Positions 13,214 to 21,334 are shown, numbered from the stretch's first letter. The stretch: DNA of 22,391 nt from an uncultured bacterium (GCA_905215835.1 CAJMRR010000011.1:1-22391); one strand, 5' to 3'. Program-made: numbers and translations. Notes: generated by a model not told the origin, from the letters alone.

Positions 13214-14285
13214 TGAGTATGTGATCCCGGAGCACTACGAGGATCTCACTCCTGCTCCGCAGCTCGACCAGAAGACCCTCAACAAGATGGCTTGGCGCTC
13301 CTGCTTCCTGCAGGCATCGTTCAACTACGAGCGCATGCAGGCCGCTGGCTGGCTTTACTCCATCATCCCCGGTCTGGAGAAGATCCACACCAACAAGAAC
13401 GACCTCGCGGCTTCCATGAGCCACAACCTGGAGTTCTTCAACACCCACCCGTTCCTCGTCACCTTTGTTATGGGCATCGTGCTTTCGCTCGAGCAGAACA
13501 AGGTTGACATCCCCACGATCCGCGCCGTCCGCGTCGCCGCAATGGGCCCGCTCGGTGGTATCGGTGACGCCCTGTTCTGGCTGACGCTCGTGCCTATCAC
13601 GGCCGGCATCACCTCCAACATGGCCATCAACGGCAACGCCGCTGCACCGATCATCTTCCTGGTGATCTTCAACGTCGTCCAGTTCGCTCTGCGCTTCTGG
13701 CTCATGAACTGGTCCTACAAGCTTGGCACCAGCGCTATTGACGCTCTGACCGCCAACATGCAGGCCTTCACGCGTGCCGCTTCCATCATGGGCGTCTTCG
13801 TCGTCGGTTGCCTGGTCGTCACCATGGGTGGCACCCAGATCAACCTCCAGATCCCCAACGGCACCACCCGTGGTCTCTCCGCTACTACCGTGATCGTCTC
13901 CGAGAAGGAGGCCGAGAACTTCACCGGTATGGAGGGCATCGATACCGAGACCGCTGAGGCCGGTACCATCGCCATGACCGATAAGGACGGCAACGCCCTT
14001 ACCGCTTCCGATGCCGACGGCAACGCTGTCGAGTGCGGCGTCACCGATCTGGGTAACGGCATGGAGTCCGTGACCTACGGCACCGTTACCGAGGATCCGG
14101 TCAACTTCTCTGTTGCCGACACCCTCAACACCATCGTCCCGAAGCTCGTCCCGCTTATGCTTACGCTGCTGCTTTACTACATGTTCGCTAAGCACAGCTG
14201 GACCCCGACCAAGGGCATTCTCCTGCTCTTCGTCCTTGGCATCCTGGGCGCTGGCCCGCTTGGTCTCTGGCCGAGCATCTGGTAA
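13203..14285 (+). CDS. PTS mannose-family component IID with a large external-type insertion
   Basis: ATG 13203 overlaps the end of IIC by 11 nt and has a perfect GGAGGTGA (13187-13194) upstream. The GTG at 13170 is not used. The 360-residue product has the IID core: RSCFLQASFNYERMQAAGW (32-50), GLEKIHTNKNDLAASMSHNLEFFNTHP (57-83), AAMGPLGGIGDALFW (112-126) and C-terminal membrane helices (312-356). IID works with IIC as the sugar channel. Usual members have about 270-300 residues. The extra length is a hydrophilic block at about 220-305, rich in Thr, Glu and Asp with KDGNALTASDADGNAVE, between membrane segments. Confidence 0.92.
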   Translation: MASNEYVIPEHYEDLTPAPQLDQKTLNKMAWRSCFLQASFNYERMQAAGWLYSIIPGLEKIHTNKNDLAASMSHNLEFFNTHPFLVTFVMGIVLSLEQNKVDIPTIRAVRVAAMGPLGGIGDALFWLTLVPITAGITSNMAINGNAAAPIIFLVIFNVVQFALRFWLMNWSYKLGTSAIDALTANMQAFTRAASIMGVFVVGCLVVTMGGTQINLQIPNGTTRGLSATTVIVSEKEAENFTGMEGIDTETAEAGTIAMTDKDGNALTASDADGNAVECGVTDLGNGMESVTYGTVTEDPVNFSVADTLNTIVPKLVPLMLTLLLYYMFAKHSWTPTKGILLLFVLGILGAGPLGLWPSIW

Positions 14286-14298
14286 GGCTCTAGCTTGA

Positions 14299-14390
14299 GG
14301 GGTGTGTCCCTACGCGGCTCACACCCCGACCCCTTAAGCCATGTGTATGTTAAAAGCCGCGTGCTCGAAAGAGCGCGCGGCTTTTGTTTT
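14299..14390 (+). terminator. Double hairpin terminator of the PTS operon
   Basis: A first stem GGGGTGTG/CACACCCC (14299-14306 with 14320-14327) is followed by AAAGCCGCGTGCTC/GAGCGCGCGGCTTT (14353-14366 with 14371-14384, GAAA loop, one T-G pair) and then TTTTGTTTT to 14390. The second is a strong intrinsic terminator. Confidence 0.88.
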
Positions 14391-14391
14391 C

Positions 14392-14421
14392 TTAATGATT
14401 CGGGTGTGGCAGACAGATAAT
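14392..14421 (+). promoter_or_regulatory. Possible promoter of the GntR regulator
   Basis: TTAATG (14392-14397) and GATAAT (14416-14421) are 18 bp apart, 50 nt upstream of the regulator start. No TGGT-N4-ACCA site overlaps, so autoregulation is not evident. Confidence 0.35.
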
Positions 14422-14470
14422 GCTAAACACCCTAGGCAGTTAGCCGAATTCGAGCAAAAGGGAGGATAGG

Positions 14471-15202
14471 ATGGCGATCGGAGCGCGTAAGCAACCGCTG
14501 TACGATCAGCTGGTCGATATTCTGACCGAAAAGATCGACCATGAATATCGCGCCGGTGACATGATTCCTTCCGAGCGCGAACTTTCGGAGCGCTATGGTC
14601 TCTCGCGCACTACGGTACGCTTGGCTCTGCAGGAACTGGAGCGTTTAGGACTGGTGGTTCGGCAGCACGGTCGCGGTACCTTTGTGACCGACCGTTCGGC
14701 AAAGGCAACCAATCTCATGCAGTCCTACAGCTTTACCGAGCAGATGCGCGCGATGGGTCGCGACCCCGAGACCACGATTCTCGAGTTTTGCGAGATGGAG
14801 GCCGATAAAAATCTGGCCGAGCATATGGGATTGCGTATCGGTGATCGCATTTTTAAGCTTAAGCGCCTTCGTTCTGCCGACAACATGCCCATGATGGTCG
14901 AACGCAGCTATCTACCAGTTCGTCAATTTTTGTCCCTAAAGCGACCGCTGCTGGAGCGTAAGCCGCTTTACGATGTGATTGAGCAAGACTTTCAGCAAAA
15001 GATACGCGTGGCCGAAGAGGAGTTCTATGCGAGCATAGCCCGTCCCACCGACGCCCACCTTTTGGGAATTGTCGAGGGCTCGCCTGTGCTCGATTTGGTC
15101 AGGACTACGTATAACGAGTCAAACGAGGTTGTGGAGTACACACTCTCGGTTGCTCGTGCCGATCAGTTTAAATACAAGGTTTACCACCAGCGTAGCGACT
15201 AG
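14471..15202 (+). CDS. GntR/HutC-family transcriptional regulator
   Basis: The 243-residue protein has an N-terminal winged helix-turn-helix at about 8-75 (PLYDQLVDILTEKI, then PSERELSERYGLSRTTVRLALQELERLGLV and GRGTFV). A C-terminal UTRA ligand-binding domain follows at about 95-238. Members that control amino-sugar genes (NagR/YvoA, DasR) bind aminosugar phosphates and operators of TGGT-N4-ACCA type. Two such sites sit at the adjacent PTS and agaS promoters, so this is most likely the local repressor with a galactosamine- or tagatose-phosphate ligand. That ligand is an inference. GGGAGG precedes the ATG. Confidence 0.93.
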   Translation: MAIGARKQPLYDQLVDILTEKIDHEYRAGDMIPSERELSERYGLSRTTVRLALQELERLGLVVRQHGRGTFVTDRSAKATNLMQSYSFTEQMRAMGRDPETTILEFCEMEADKNLAEHMGLRIGDRIFKLKRLRSADNMPMMVERSYLPVRQFLSLKRPLLERKPLYDVIEQDFQQKIRVAEEEFYASIARPTDAHLLGIVEGSPVLDLVRTTYNESNEVVEYTLSVARADQFKYKVYHQRSD

Positions 15203-15241
15203 TGTTCGCATCGTTTCCATATGATGATTCTTTGCATTTAA

Positions 15242-15277
15242 CTGGTTACTACCAGATAACCAACCGAAGTGTATAAT
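15242..15277 (+). promoter_or_regulatory. agaS promoter with GntR-type operator
   Basis: CTGGTTACTACCAG (15242-15255) is a dyad with 5-bp arms CTGGT and ACCAG. It lies 16 bp upstream of the -10 TATAAT (15272-15277) and covers the -35 area, where no good consensus hexamer is present. The core 13 nt are identical to 10958-10970. The start point would be near 15284, about 33 nt before the gene. Confidence 0.65.
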
Positions 15278-15316
15278 TGCACGTCAGAGGATTACTTCTA
15301 GAGAGAGGTATTAAAA

Positions 15317-16483
15317 ATGTTCGAGAAGAGTGTCGAGGAGCTCACCGAGCTCGGCGCCCAGATCACCACGGCCGAGATTGCTCAGCAGCCCGAGCTTTGG
15401 CGTGATACGCTCAACATCTATCGCGAGAACAAGGAGGCCATCGAGGCCTTCCTGGCCGAGGCTCGCGCTATGGGCGAGGGCCGTCTGTCCGTTGTCTTCA
15501 CCGGTGCCGGTACGTCCGACTATGTTGGCGATACCTGCGCCCCGTACCTGCGTCACGCTGGCAACACTGATCTCTACGACTTTAAGCCCATCGCCACGAC
15601 CGACATCGTGAGCGCCCCGTGCGACTTCCTGCGCGCCGAGGATCCCACGCTCGTGGTTTCCTTTGCCCGCTCTGGCAACAGCCCCGAGAGCCTTGCTGCC
15701 GTTGCCGTTGCCAAGGAGCTCGTCCACAACGTCAAGTTCCTCAACATCACTTGCGCTCCCGAGGGCAAGCTCGCCGTCGAGTCTGCCGATGATCCCAACG
15801 CGCTGACGCTGCTCATTCCGCGCGCCAACGACAAGGGCTTCGCCATGACCGGTTCTTATTCCTGCATGACCCTGCTCTCCACCCTTATTTTCGACACTGC
15901 CTCTGACGAGCAGAAGGCCGAGTGGGTCGAGACGATTGCCAAGATGGGCGAGGAGGTCATCTCCCGTGAGCCCGAGATCGCCGATTACCTGGCTGGCGAC
16001 TTCAACCGCGTGACCTACTTGGGTTCTGGCTCCTTCGGTGGCCTTGCCCAGGAGAGCCAGCTCAAGATCCTCGAGCTCGCTCACGGTCTGGTCGCTACTT
16101 CCTACGACACCTCCATGGGCTATCGTCACGGACCTAAGTCCTTCGTCGACGATAAGACGCTCGTCTTCGTGTTCGTCAACAACGACGCCTACACCCGTCA
16201 GTACGACATCGACATCCTCAACGAGATCGGTGGCGACGAGATCGCTCAGCACACCATCGCCGTTCAGCAGGAAGGTGCCACCGTCTATGAGGGTGAGTCC
16301 TTCACCTTTAAGGGCTACGAGGCACTTCCCGAGGGCTACCTTGCCCTGCCGTTCGTGATGTTTGCCCAGGCTATCAGCCTGCTCAACTCCGTGCGCGTGG
16401 GCAACACGCCCGATACGCCGAGCCCCACCGGCACGGTCAACCGCGTGGTTAAGGGCGTGACGATTCACCCCTTCACCGCTTAA
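15317..16483 (+). CDS. agaS: AgaS-type SIS protein: galactosamine-6-phosphate deaminase/isomerase
   Basis: The 388-residue protein contains two sugar-isomerase (SIS) domains. VVFTGAGTSDYVGD and VVSFARSGNSPES mark the first, and VTYLGSGSFGGLAQES with MGYRHGPKSFVDD the second. The C-terminal TPSPTG-type signature, DTPSPTGTVNRVVKGVTIHPF, is characteristic of AgaS. AgaS converts galactosamine-6-phosphate to tagatose-6-phosphate and ammonia in the GalNAc/GalN pathway. The start follows AGAGAGG. It is flanked by its operator and a terminator, so it can be expressed alone. The neighbouring deacetylase supplies its substrate and the LacC-like kinase takes its product. Confidence 0.9.
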   Translation: MFEKSVEELTELGAQITTAEIAQQPELWRDTLNIYRENKEAIEAFLAEARAMGEGRLSVVFTGAGTSDYVGDTCAPYLRHAGNTDLYDFKPIATTDIVSAPCDFLRAEDPTLVVSFARSGNSPESLAAVAVAKELVHNVKFLNITCAPEGKLAVESADDPNALTLLIPRANDKGFAMTGSYSCMTLLSTLIFDTASDEQKAEWVETIAKMGEEVISREPEIADYLAGDFNRVTYLGSGSFGGLAQESQLKILELAHGLVATSYDTSMGYRHGPKSFVDDKTLVFVFVNNDAYTRQYDIDILNEIGGDEIAQHTIAVQQEGATVYEGESFTFKGYEALPEGYLALPFVMFAQAISLLNSVRVGNTPDTPSPTGTVNRVVKGVTIHPFTA

Positions 16484-16501
16484 TCGCGTCCCCCTGTAAG
16501 G

Positions 16502-16538
16502 GCGCCCGTCCGCTCATAACGGCGGGCGGGCGCTTTTT
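16502..16538 (+). terminator. Intrinsic terminator after agaS
   Basis: GCGCCCGTCCG (16502-16512) pairs with the GC-rich CGGCGGGCGGGCGC (16520-16533), followed by TTTTT (16534-16538). Confidence 0.85.
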
Positions 16539-16600
16539 GTTTTACGTGAGCTGGGTATAAGCATCACTACAGTCAACTGCTTTAGAAGCAAGGAGTGCAT

Positions 16601-17770
16601 ATGAGCACGTACGCAATTAAGGCTGACAAGTTCTTCTTGCCGGCAGGCCCGCAACTGGGCGGCTATCTTATGGTCGAGGATGGCGTCTTTGGCGCCTGGC
16701 AGGCCGACGAGCCCTCTTGCGAGATTAAGGACTACACGGGATCGTGGATCGCACCGGGCATGGTCGATACTCACATCCATGGCTTCTACAACCACTCAAC
16801 TACCGATAACGATCCCGAGGGCATCGATATCAGCTCGACCGAGCTCGCCCGTCGCGGCACCACCAGCTGGCTGCCCACGACGTTCACCGATGGCGTCGAG
16901 CAGATCAAGGACGCCTGCGCCGCTATCGCTCAGGCGGACGAGGGCCGCGGCCCCGACTTCTGCGGTGCTCGCATTCAGGGCATCTACCTGGAGGGCCCCT
17001 TCTTTACCATGAAGCACGTGGGCGCGCAGAACCCCGCTTACCTGATCGATCCCTCCGAGGAGGTCTTCGATCAGTGGCAGGAGGCTGCGGGTGGTCGCAT
17101 CGTCAAGAGCGCCATGGCGGCCGAGCGCGACGGTGCCGCTGCTTATGCGGCTGCTCTGAATGCCAAGGGTGTGGTGACCAGCATCGGTCACTCCGACGCC
17201 ACCTACGATGAGTGCATCGCCGCCATCAACGCCGGTGCCAGCTGCTTTACGCATACCTATAACGGTCAGCGCGGGCTGCATCACCGTGAGCCCGGTGTCG
17301 TGGGCGCTGCCATGTCCACGCCCGAGACCTACGCCGAGATCATCTGTGACGGCAAGCACGTTAACCCTGCCGCCATCAAGGCGCTGCTGCAGGCAAAGGG
17401 CTGGCAACACACGGTGCTCATCACTGACTGCCTGGGCTGCGGCGGCATGCCCGAGGGCAGCTACACCAGCGGTGGCATGGACGTCATCATGAAGGACAAC
17501 CTGTGCTGGCTCGCCGACGGCAAGAGCATTGCCGGCTCGGTGCTCACGCTTGCCCAGGGCGTCAAGAACATCGTTGACTGGGGCATCGCCAGCGCCGATA
17601 TCGCCATTCGCATGGCAACCGAGGTGCCGGCACGCTCCGCGCACATCGAGGATAAGTGCGGCAGCATCATGCCGGGTCGCGACGCCGACTTTGTCGTGTT
17701 CGACCATGAGCTTACCCTCGTCGAGACGTATGTTGGCGGCCAGAGCGTCGGCAACGCCTTTACCGAGTAA
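16601..17770 (+). CDS. nagA: N-acetylglucosamine/galactosamine-6-phosphate deacetylase
   Basis: The 389-residue amidohydrolase shows the metal and catalytic residues of NagA/AgaA in order: His58/His60 in VDTHIHG, Glu131 in YLEGPFF, His197 in GHSDAT, His218 in FTHTYN and Asp276 in LITDCLG. It removes acetate from the 6-phosphate of N-acetyl-hexosamines. The locus argues for GalNAc-6-P (AgaA role), but sequence alone does not separate the two. ATG 16601 is chosen with AAGGAG just upstream; the GTG at 16595 lies inside that site. A terminator separates it from agaS, and TATAAG (16556-16561) could be its own -10. A relic of a second copy lies at 20510-20635. Confidence 0.93.
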   Translation: MSTYAIKADKFFLPAGPQLGGYLMVEDGVFGAWQADEPSCEIKDYTGSWIAPGMVDTHIHGFYNHSTTDNDPEGIDISSTELARRGTTSWLPTTFTDGVEQIKDACAAIAQADEGRGPDFCGARIQGIYLEGPFFTMKHVGAQNPAYLIDPSEEVFDQWQEAAGGRIVKSAMAAERDGAAAYAAALNAKGVVTSIGHSDATYDECIAAINAGASCFTHTYNGQRGLHHREPGVVGAAMSTPETYAEIICDGKHVNPAAIKALLQAKGWQHTVLITDCLGCGGMPEGSYTSGGMDVIMKDNLCWLADGKSIAGSVLTLAQGVKNIVDWGIASADIAIRMATEVPARSAHIEDKCGSIMPGRDADFVVFDHELTLVETYVGGQSVGNAFTE

Positions 17771-17775
17771 CGATA

Positions 17776-17814
17776 GAAAAAGACGGCGGGCCCGAATCTG
17801 CTCGGACCCGCCGT
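17776..17814 (-). terminator. Intrinsic terminator of the minus-strand flavodoxin gene
   Basis: ACGGCGGGCCCGA (17783-17795) and TCGGACCCGCCGT (17802-17814) form a long stem. On the minus strand it is followed by a T-tract (A-run at 17777-17781 on plus). It also lies just after nagA, but no T-tract exists in that direction. Confidence 0.85.
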
Positions 17815-17845
17815 ATGGGTTAAACGCTCAAAAGCACCTTCACAG

Positions 17846-18430
17846 TTACAGCTTGTTAGCGATCTTCTTTGCCGTGCGCTTGACGCCGGCCACCAGGCCT
17901 CCTGCAGGATGCTCCTTCTCGTATGCTAGACGCTTCTCGCGCTTGGCGTACTCCTCGACGATGATGTCGCCATACTCGTCTTCGATCTTGTCGAAGAAGT
18001 CGACGGCGCCCTTAATTTCCTCAGCGGTCGGGTGTCCCTTTTGGACACCGCCGGCGAGTTTGAACGGTCCCCACGTATCAAAGCCGGGGCAGCCGTAGAC
18101 ACCCATAAAGATGGCCTGCCTCATGCGGCAGATGCCATCAATATCCTTGCCGTACCACTTGTTTTTGCCACCGTAGGTCATAAGGCCAAACACCTTGTCC
18201 TGCGGCTGCAGCACGTTCGTGAGCACGCGCGCCATATCTTTGTCGATCTCGGAGTAATAAATGCCCGTGGCGACGCCGATCAGATGGTATTCGTGCAGGT
18301 CGGGGTACTCGTTTTTACCGAGTGACTTCACGTCGAGGGTATCGATTTCGGGGTGCGCCTCGACGACGGCGTCCACGAGCTTTTTCGTATTGCCGTGGTG
18401 GCGTGAGGCATAAAGGATGATGGTTCGCAT
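17846..18430 (-). CDS. Flavodoxin family protein
   Basis: On the minus strand, ATG at 18430 gives a 194-residue protein. It opens with IILYASRHHGNTKKLVDAV, where SRHHGNT is the flavodoxin FMN-phosphate loop. GVATGIYYSEIDKDM and FGLMTYGGKN follow as the other two flavin loops. The end is basic (AGGVQKGHPTAEE, then KREKRLAYEKEHP and a final KRTAKKIANKL). The frame is open far upstream on this strand, but that part is antisense to the next gene. GAAAGG lies 8 nt before the ATG. It is a cytoplasmic electron carrier or menaquinone-reductase-like FMN protein. Its place among sugar genes gives no clear functional link. Confidence 0.85.
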   Translation of the reverse strand: MRTIILYASRHHGNTKKLVDAVVEAHPEIDTLDVKSLGKNEYPDLHEYHLIGVATGIYYSEIDKDMARVLTNVLQPQDKVFGLMTYGGKNKWYGKDIDGICRMRQAIFMGVYGCPGFDTWGPFKLAGGVQKGHPTAEEIKGAVDFFDKIEDEYGDIIVEEYAKREKRLAYEKEHPAGGLVAGVKRTAKKIANKL

Positions 18431-18586
18431 AAGAAGGCCTTTCAGCTGTAATTGCATCAATGTCTGTATGGTACCCCGTTGCATGGCTGGGAAACCGGAC
18501 GCATCGATGAACGTGCGGGTTTGTCCTTTGGTCAGGGCCGAGACGGGTTCTTGCGAGCAAAAAGCAGTTGTTCGAAAGGATGGACA

Positions 18587-19468
18587 ATGGAATACGCTCT
18601 CTCCAACGATTCGATTTCTATCAAGGTTTCCACGGCCGGTGGTTCGTTTACCTCGATTAAGGCTGGAGGTCGCGAGTACTTGTGGCAGGGCGATCCCGCC
18701 GTGTGGTCCGGCCAGGCACCGATTTGCTTCCCGATTTGCGGAGGTTTGCGCGATAACAGCGCCATGACGTTTGCCGGACATCATGTGAAGCTCGCCCGCC
18801 ACGGCTTTGCGCGCAAGCAGGAGTGGAAGCTGCTGAGCCAAAGCGCAAACGAGCTGGCTATGTGCCTGGCATCGGAGGATAACGCTGCATTGCTGAGCGA
18901 TTATCCGTATCCGTTTAAACTTGTCGCCCGCTATACGCTCGAGGACGCCGCCGTGCGCGTCTCCTATGAGGTTACCAACGAGGGCACCGAGGACATGCCT
19001 TTCTTTATCGGTGGACACCCCGGCTTTAGGTGTCCGCTCGACGAGGGTGAGTCCTATACGGACTACGAGTTGCGTTTTGAGAAAGACGAGGCTGCGGAGC
19101 TCTGCACCGCCGTTCCCTCGACCGGATTGATTGATGTGGACAGGCGCTCCAAGAACCCCATGGTGGGAAAGACGCTGCCTCTGTCGCACGAGCTCTTCGA
19201 TTTTGCGGAGACCATCTTTGACGTGCTCGAGAGCCGTCAGGTCACGCTTTCCAAAAAGGGCGAGGACAAGGGCGTCCGCCTGAGCTTTGAGGGCTTCCCA
19301 TATCTCATTGTGTGGAGCAAGCCCGAGGGCGATTTTGTGGCGGTTGAGCCCTGGGGCGGCCTTTCGACCTGCTCCGATGAGGACGACGTGCTTGAGCATA
19401 AGCGCGGCTGCCTTGTCGCCAAGCCCAAGGAGACCGTCGTTCGCTCGTTCACGATTGAGATTCTGTAA
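18587..19468 (+). CDS. LacX-like aldose 1-epimerase family protein
   Basis: The 293-residue protein matches the LacX branch of the galactose mutarotase fold. REYLWQGDPAVWSGQAPICFPICGGLRDN (residues about 25-53) is close to the LacX signature, HGFARKQEW follows, and FFIGGHPGFRCPL (about 138-150) holds the catalytic His region. Late Glu residues (VAVEPWGG) complete the site. It probably interconverts sugar or sugar-phosphate anomers. LacX accompanies the tagatose-6-phosphate genes in lactococci and streptococci, and here the next gene is LacC-like. ATG 18587 has AAAGGA 6 nt upstream; the open frame back to 18452 is not convincing. Confidence 0.85.
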   Translation: MEYALSNDSISIKVSTAGGSFTSIKAGGREYLWQGDPAVWSGQAPICFPICGGLRDNSAMTFAGHHVKLARHGFARKQEWKLLSQSANELAMCLASEDNAALLSDYPYPFKLVARYTLEDAAVRVSYEVTNEGTEDMPFFIGGHPGFRCPLDEGESYTDYELRFEKDEAAELCTAVPSTGLIDVDRRSKNPMVGKTLPLSHELFDFAETIFDVLESRQVTLSKKGEDKGVRLSFEGFPYLIVWSKPEGDFVAVEPWGGLSTCSDEDDVLEHKRGCLVAKPKETVVRSFTIEIL

Positions 19469-19527
19469 TTCCGTTTTGTCGACTCGTATCGCGAGGCACA
19501 AGGAGCCTGCGAGATAAGGAGCTAAAA

Positions 19528-20463
19528 ATGATCCTCACCGTTACGATGAACCCGTCTGTCGATACGCGCTATCAGCTCGATGAGCTCGTTATCGACGACG
19601 TTAACCGTGTGACGCCCGAAAAGACCGCTGGCGGCAAGGGCCTCAACGTGGCCCGTGTGCTGGGTCAACTGGGCGACGACGTTGTGGCGACCGGTCTGCT
19701 CGGTGGCCACATGGGCGCCTACATGGCTGAGCTCATGGATGCCAACGGCATTAAGAATGATTTTGTACCCATCAAGGGCGAGACTCGTATTTGCCTCAAC
19801 ATCCTCCACGCCGGCAACCAGACCGAGCTGCTCGAGAGCGGCCCGACGATTGCCCCCGAGGAGCTCGATGCCTTTACCGCCAAGTTTACCGAGCTTGCGA
19901 GCAAGGCCGCTGTCGTCACCATTTCGGGTTCGCTACCCCGCGGTGTCGAGGCAGACTACTATGCCAAGATCACGGGCATTGCCGAGAACGCCGGTGCCAA
20001 GGTGCTGCTCGATACCTCGGGTGCTTCGCTCGAGGCCGCCCTTAAGTCCGAAATTAAGCCCGAGCTGGTCAAGCCTAACCTGACCGAGATCAACGGCCTT
20101 CTGGGCACGAGCTTTACCACCGACGATGTGGACGAGCTCCGCGCCGCGCTCGCCTCCGATGCCCGCTTCTCCGATATCCCTTGGGTCGTCGTGTCCATGG
20201 GCGCTGCCGGCTCCGTGGGCTTCCATAACGGCCGTGCGTTCCGCGCCAAGACGCCCGATATCCCCGCCGTTAACGCTACGGGCTCAGGCGATTCGACCAT
20301 TGCCGGCTTCGCGCATGCGATTGCTGCCGGCGCCGACGACGAGACGGTGCTGCGTACCGCCAACACCTGCGGCAAGCTCAATGCCATGGATCCTATGACT
20401 GGCCATCTGGTCATGGACCGTTGGGACGAGGTCTACAATGGCGTTGTCGTGACCGAGCTGTAA
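19528..20463 (+). CDS. lacC: LacC/FruK-type PfkB sugar kinase, probably tagatose-6-phosphate kinase
   Basis: The 311-residue PfkB-family kinase begins MILTVTMNPSVDTRYQL and has the Gly motif TAGGKGLNVAR (33-43), both typical of LacC and 1-phosphofructokinase. ISGSLPRGV lies at 132-140, KPNLTEINGLLG at 182-193, and the anion hole and catalytic Asp255 in TGSGDSTIAG (251-260). It phosphorylates C1 of a ketohexose-6-phosphate or C6 of a ketohexose-1-phosphate. The LacX-like neighbour and upstream AgaS favour tagatose-6-phosphate to tagatose-1,6-bisphosphate. Fructose-1-phosphate kinase remains possible. AAGGAG precedes the ATG. Confidence 0.85.
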   Translation: MILTVTMNPSVDTRYQLDELVIDDVNRVTPEKTAGGKGLNVARVLGQLGDDVVATGLLGGHMGAYMAELMDANGIKNDFVPIKGETRICLNILHAGNQTELLESGPTIAPEELDAFTAKFTELASKAAVVTISGSLPRGVEADYYAKITGIAENAGAKVLLDTSGASLEAALKSEIKPELVKPNLTEINGLLGTSFTTDDVDELRAALASDARFSDIPWVVVSMGAAGSVGFHNGRAFRAKTPDIPAVNATGSGDSTIAGFAHAIAAGADDETVLRTANTCGKLNAMDPMTGHLVMDRWDEVYNGVVVTEL

Positions 20464-20509
20464 GAGCTTGTGCTGCGGCTCCGGCATCGGTCGTTTGCTT
20501 GTGGTTTGA

Positions 20510-20635
20510 GTCGACGACAATTGCGGTAGCATTATGCCGGGGCGCGACGCCGACGTTGTCGTGTTCAATCCCGACCTTACCCTGGTCGAGACGTATGTGG
20601 GTGGCAACAGCGTCGGTAACGCGTTTGCCGAGTAG
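20510..20635 (+). pseudogene. Relic of a second nagA (last 41 codons)
   Basis: The frame from 20510 to TAG 20633-20635 encodes CGSIMPGRDADVVVF, then LTLVETYVGGNSVGNAFAE. It matches residues 349-389 of the nagA product at 17770 in 32 of 41 positions by eye, including the same C-terminal end. A TGA (20507-20509) closes the frame immediately upstream, and the homology stops there. The remaining 300 codons are absent. This is the trace of a former nagA/agaA copy between the kinase and YhcH genes, or of a partial duplication followed by deletion. It has no start codon, so no product is expected. Confidence 0.88.
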
Positions 20636-20667
20636 CCGCCAAAGAAGCGATCCGAGAGGGGATTTAG

Positions 20668-21141
20668 ATGATTTACGGTGCATTGGGCGATATCGAGGAG
20701 TACCGCGGAATGCTCAAGGGCCTCGACGTGTTGATCGACTGGCTCGAGGAGAACGACCCGGCGCAGCTCGAGGTCGGCAGCCATCCGATTCTGGGCGACA
20801 AGGTCTTTGCGAACGTCATGGCTCCCACGACGCGTCCCGAGGCAGAGGCTCACTACGAGACGCATCAGCGCTATCACGACCTGCAGATCGACATTGAGGG
20901 TCGCGAGGCCTTTAAGGTTGCCACGGGCAGCCTGACGCTGGTCCAGGAGTTTGACGAGAAGGACGACTACGATCTGGTCGATTCCGACGCTTCGATCGCC
21001 GGCGATCTTGCCGACGACAAGTTTGCGCTGTTCGTTGCCGGCGAGCCTCATATGCCCACGCTCGAGTTCCCGGGCGATGGCGCGCAGCCGGTCAAGAAGA
21101 TTTGCTTTAAGCTGCTTGCAGACGCTTACTGGGAAGAGTAA
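20668..21141 (+). CDS. YhcH/YjgK/YiaL (TabA-like, DUF386) family protein
   Basis: The 157-residue cupin-fold protein starts MIYGALGDIEEY. It shows the family signature ANVMAPTTRPEAEAHYETHQRYHDLQIDIEG at about 50-80, where the Glu and His residues bind the metal, followed by an end KKICFKLLADAYW. Family members sit in sialic-acid, galactose and other sugar operons and are proposed to be sugar (phosphate) anomerases or isomerases; most are untested. AGAGGGG precedes ATG 20668. It is probably part of the same amino-sugar locus as the kinase gene 200 bp upstream. Confidence 0.9.
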   Translation: MIYGALGDIEEYRGMLKGLDVLIDWLEENDPAQLEVGSHPILGDKVFANVMAPTTRPEAEAHYETHQRYHDLQIDIEGREAFKVATGSLTLVQEFDEKDDYDLVDSDASIAGDLADDKFALFVAGEPHMPTLEFPGDGAQPVKKICFKLLADAYWEE

Positions 21142-21188
21142 CGAACTGCTCGTGAGCTAGCGTGATTCCCCTTGGGGAACGCGTTTGA

Positions 21189-21240
21189 GCCCCGCTGATC
21201 GCGGTCCCCTTGGGGATTGCGGTTGGCGGGGCTTGTTGTT
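21189..21240 (+). terminator. Terminator after the YhcH-family gene
   Basis: GCCCCGC (21189-21195) and GCGGGGC (21226-21232) close a long stem with inner pairing TCCCC/GGGGA, followed by TTGTTGTT. A smaller TTCCCC-TT-GGGGAA hairpin (about 21163-21176) precedes it. Confidence 0.7.
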
Positions 21241-21300
21241 GAGTAGGGGAGTTGCCGGCGGCGTTGTGCTTGGATTGGCATTGTGCGATAAATCGGCAAC

Positions 21301-21323
21301 AAAAAAGCCGCCCGAAGGCGGCT
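21301..21323 (-). terminator. Terminator of the tRNA-Thr gene
   Basis: On the minus strand GCCGCC-TTCG-GGCGGC (21322-21307) is followed by six T (21306-21301). It lies 12 nt beyond the CCA end of the tRNA. Confidence 0.9.
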
Positions 21324-21334
21324 ATCTTGTGCAA

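Noticed and set aside
13116..14195. 359-residue minus-strand open frame rich in His/Asp/Gly
   Set aside because: It is antisense to IID and IIC, with no ribosome binding site and no recognisable motif.
18431..19501. Long minus-strand extension of the flavodoxin gene to 551 residues
   Set aside because: The extra part is antisense to the LacX-like gene, and the flavodoxin fold begins exactly at the ATG at 18430.
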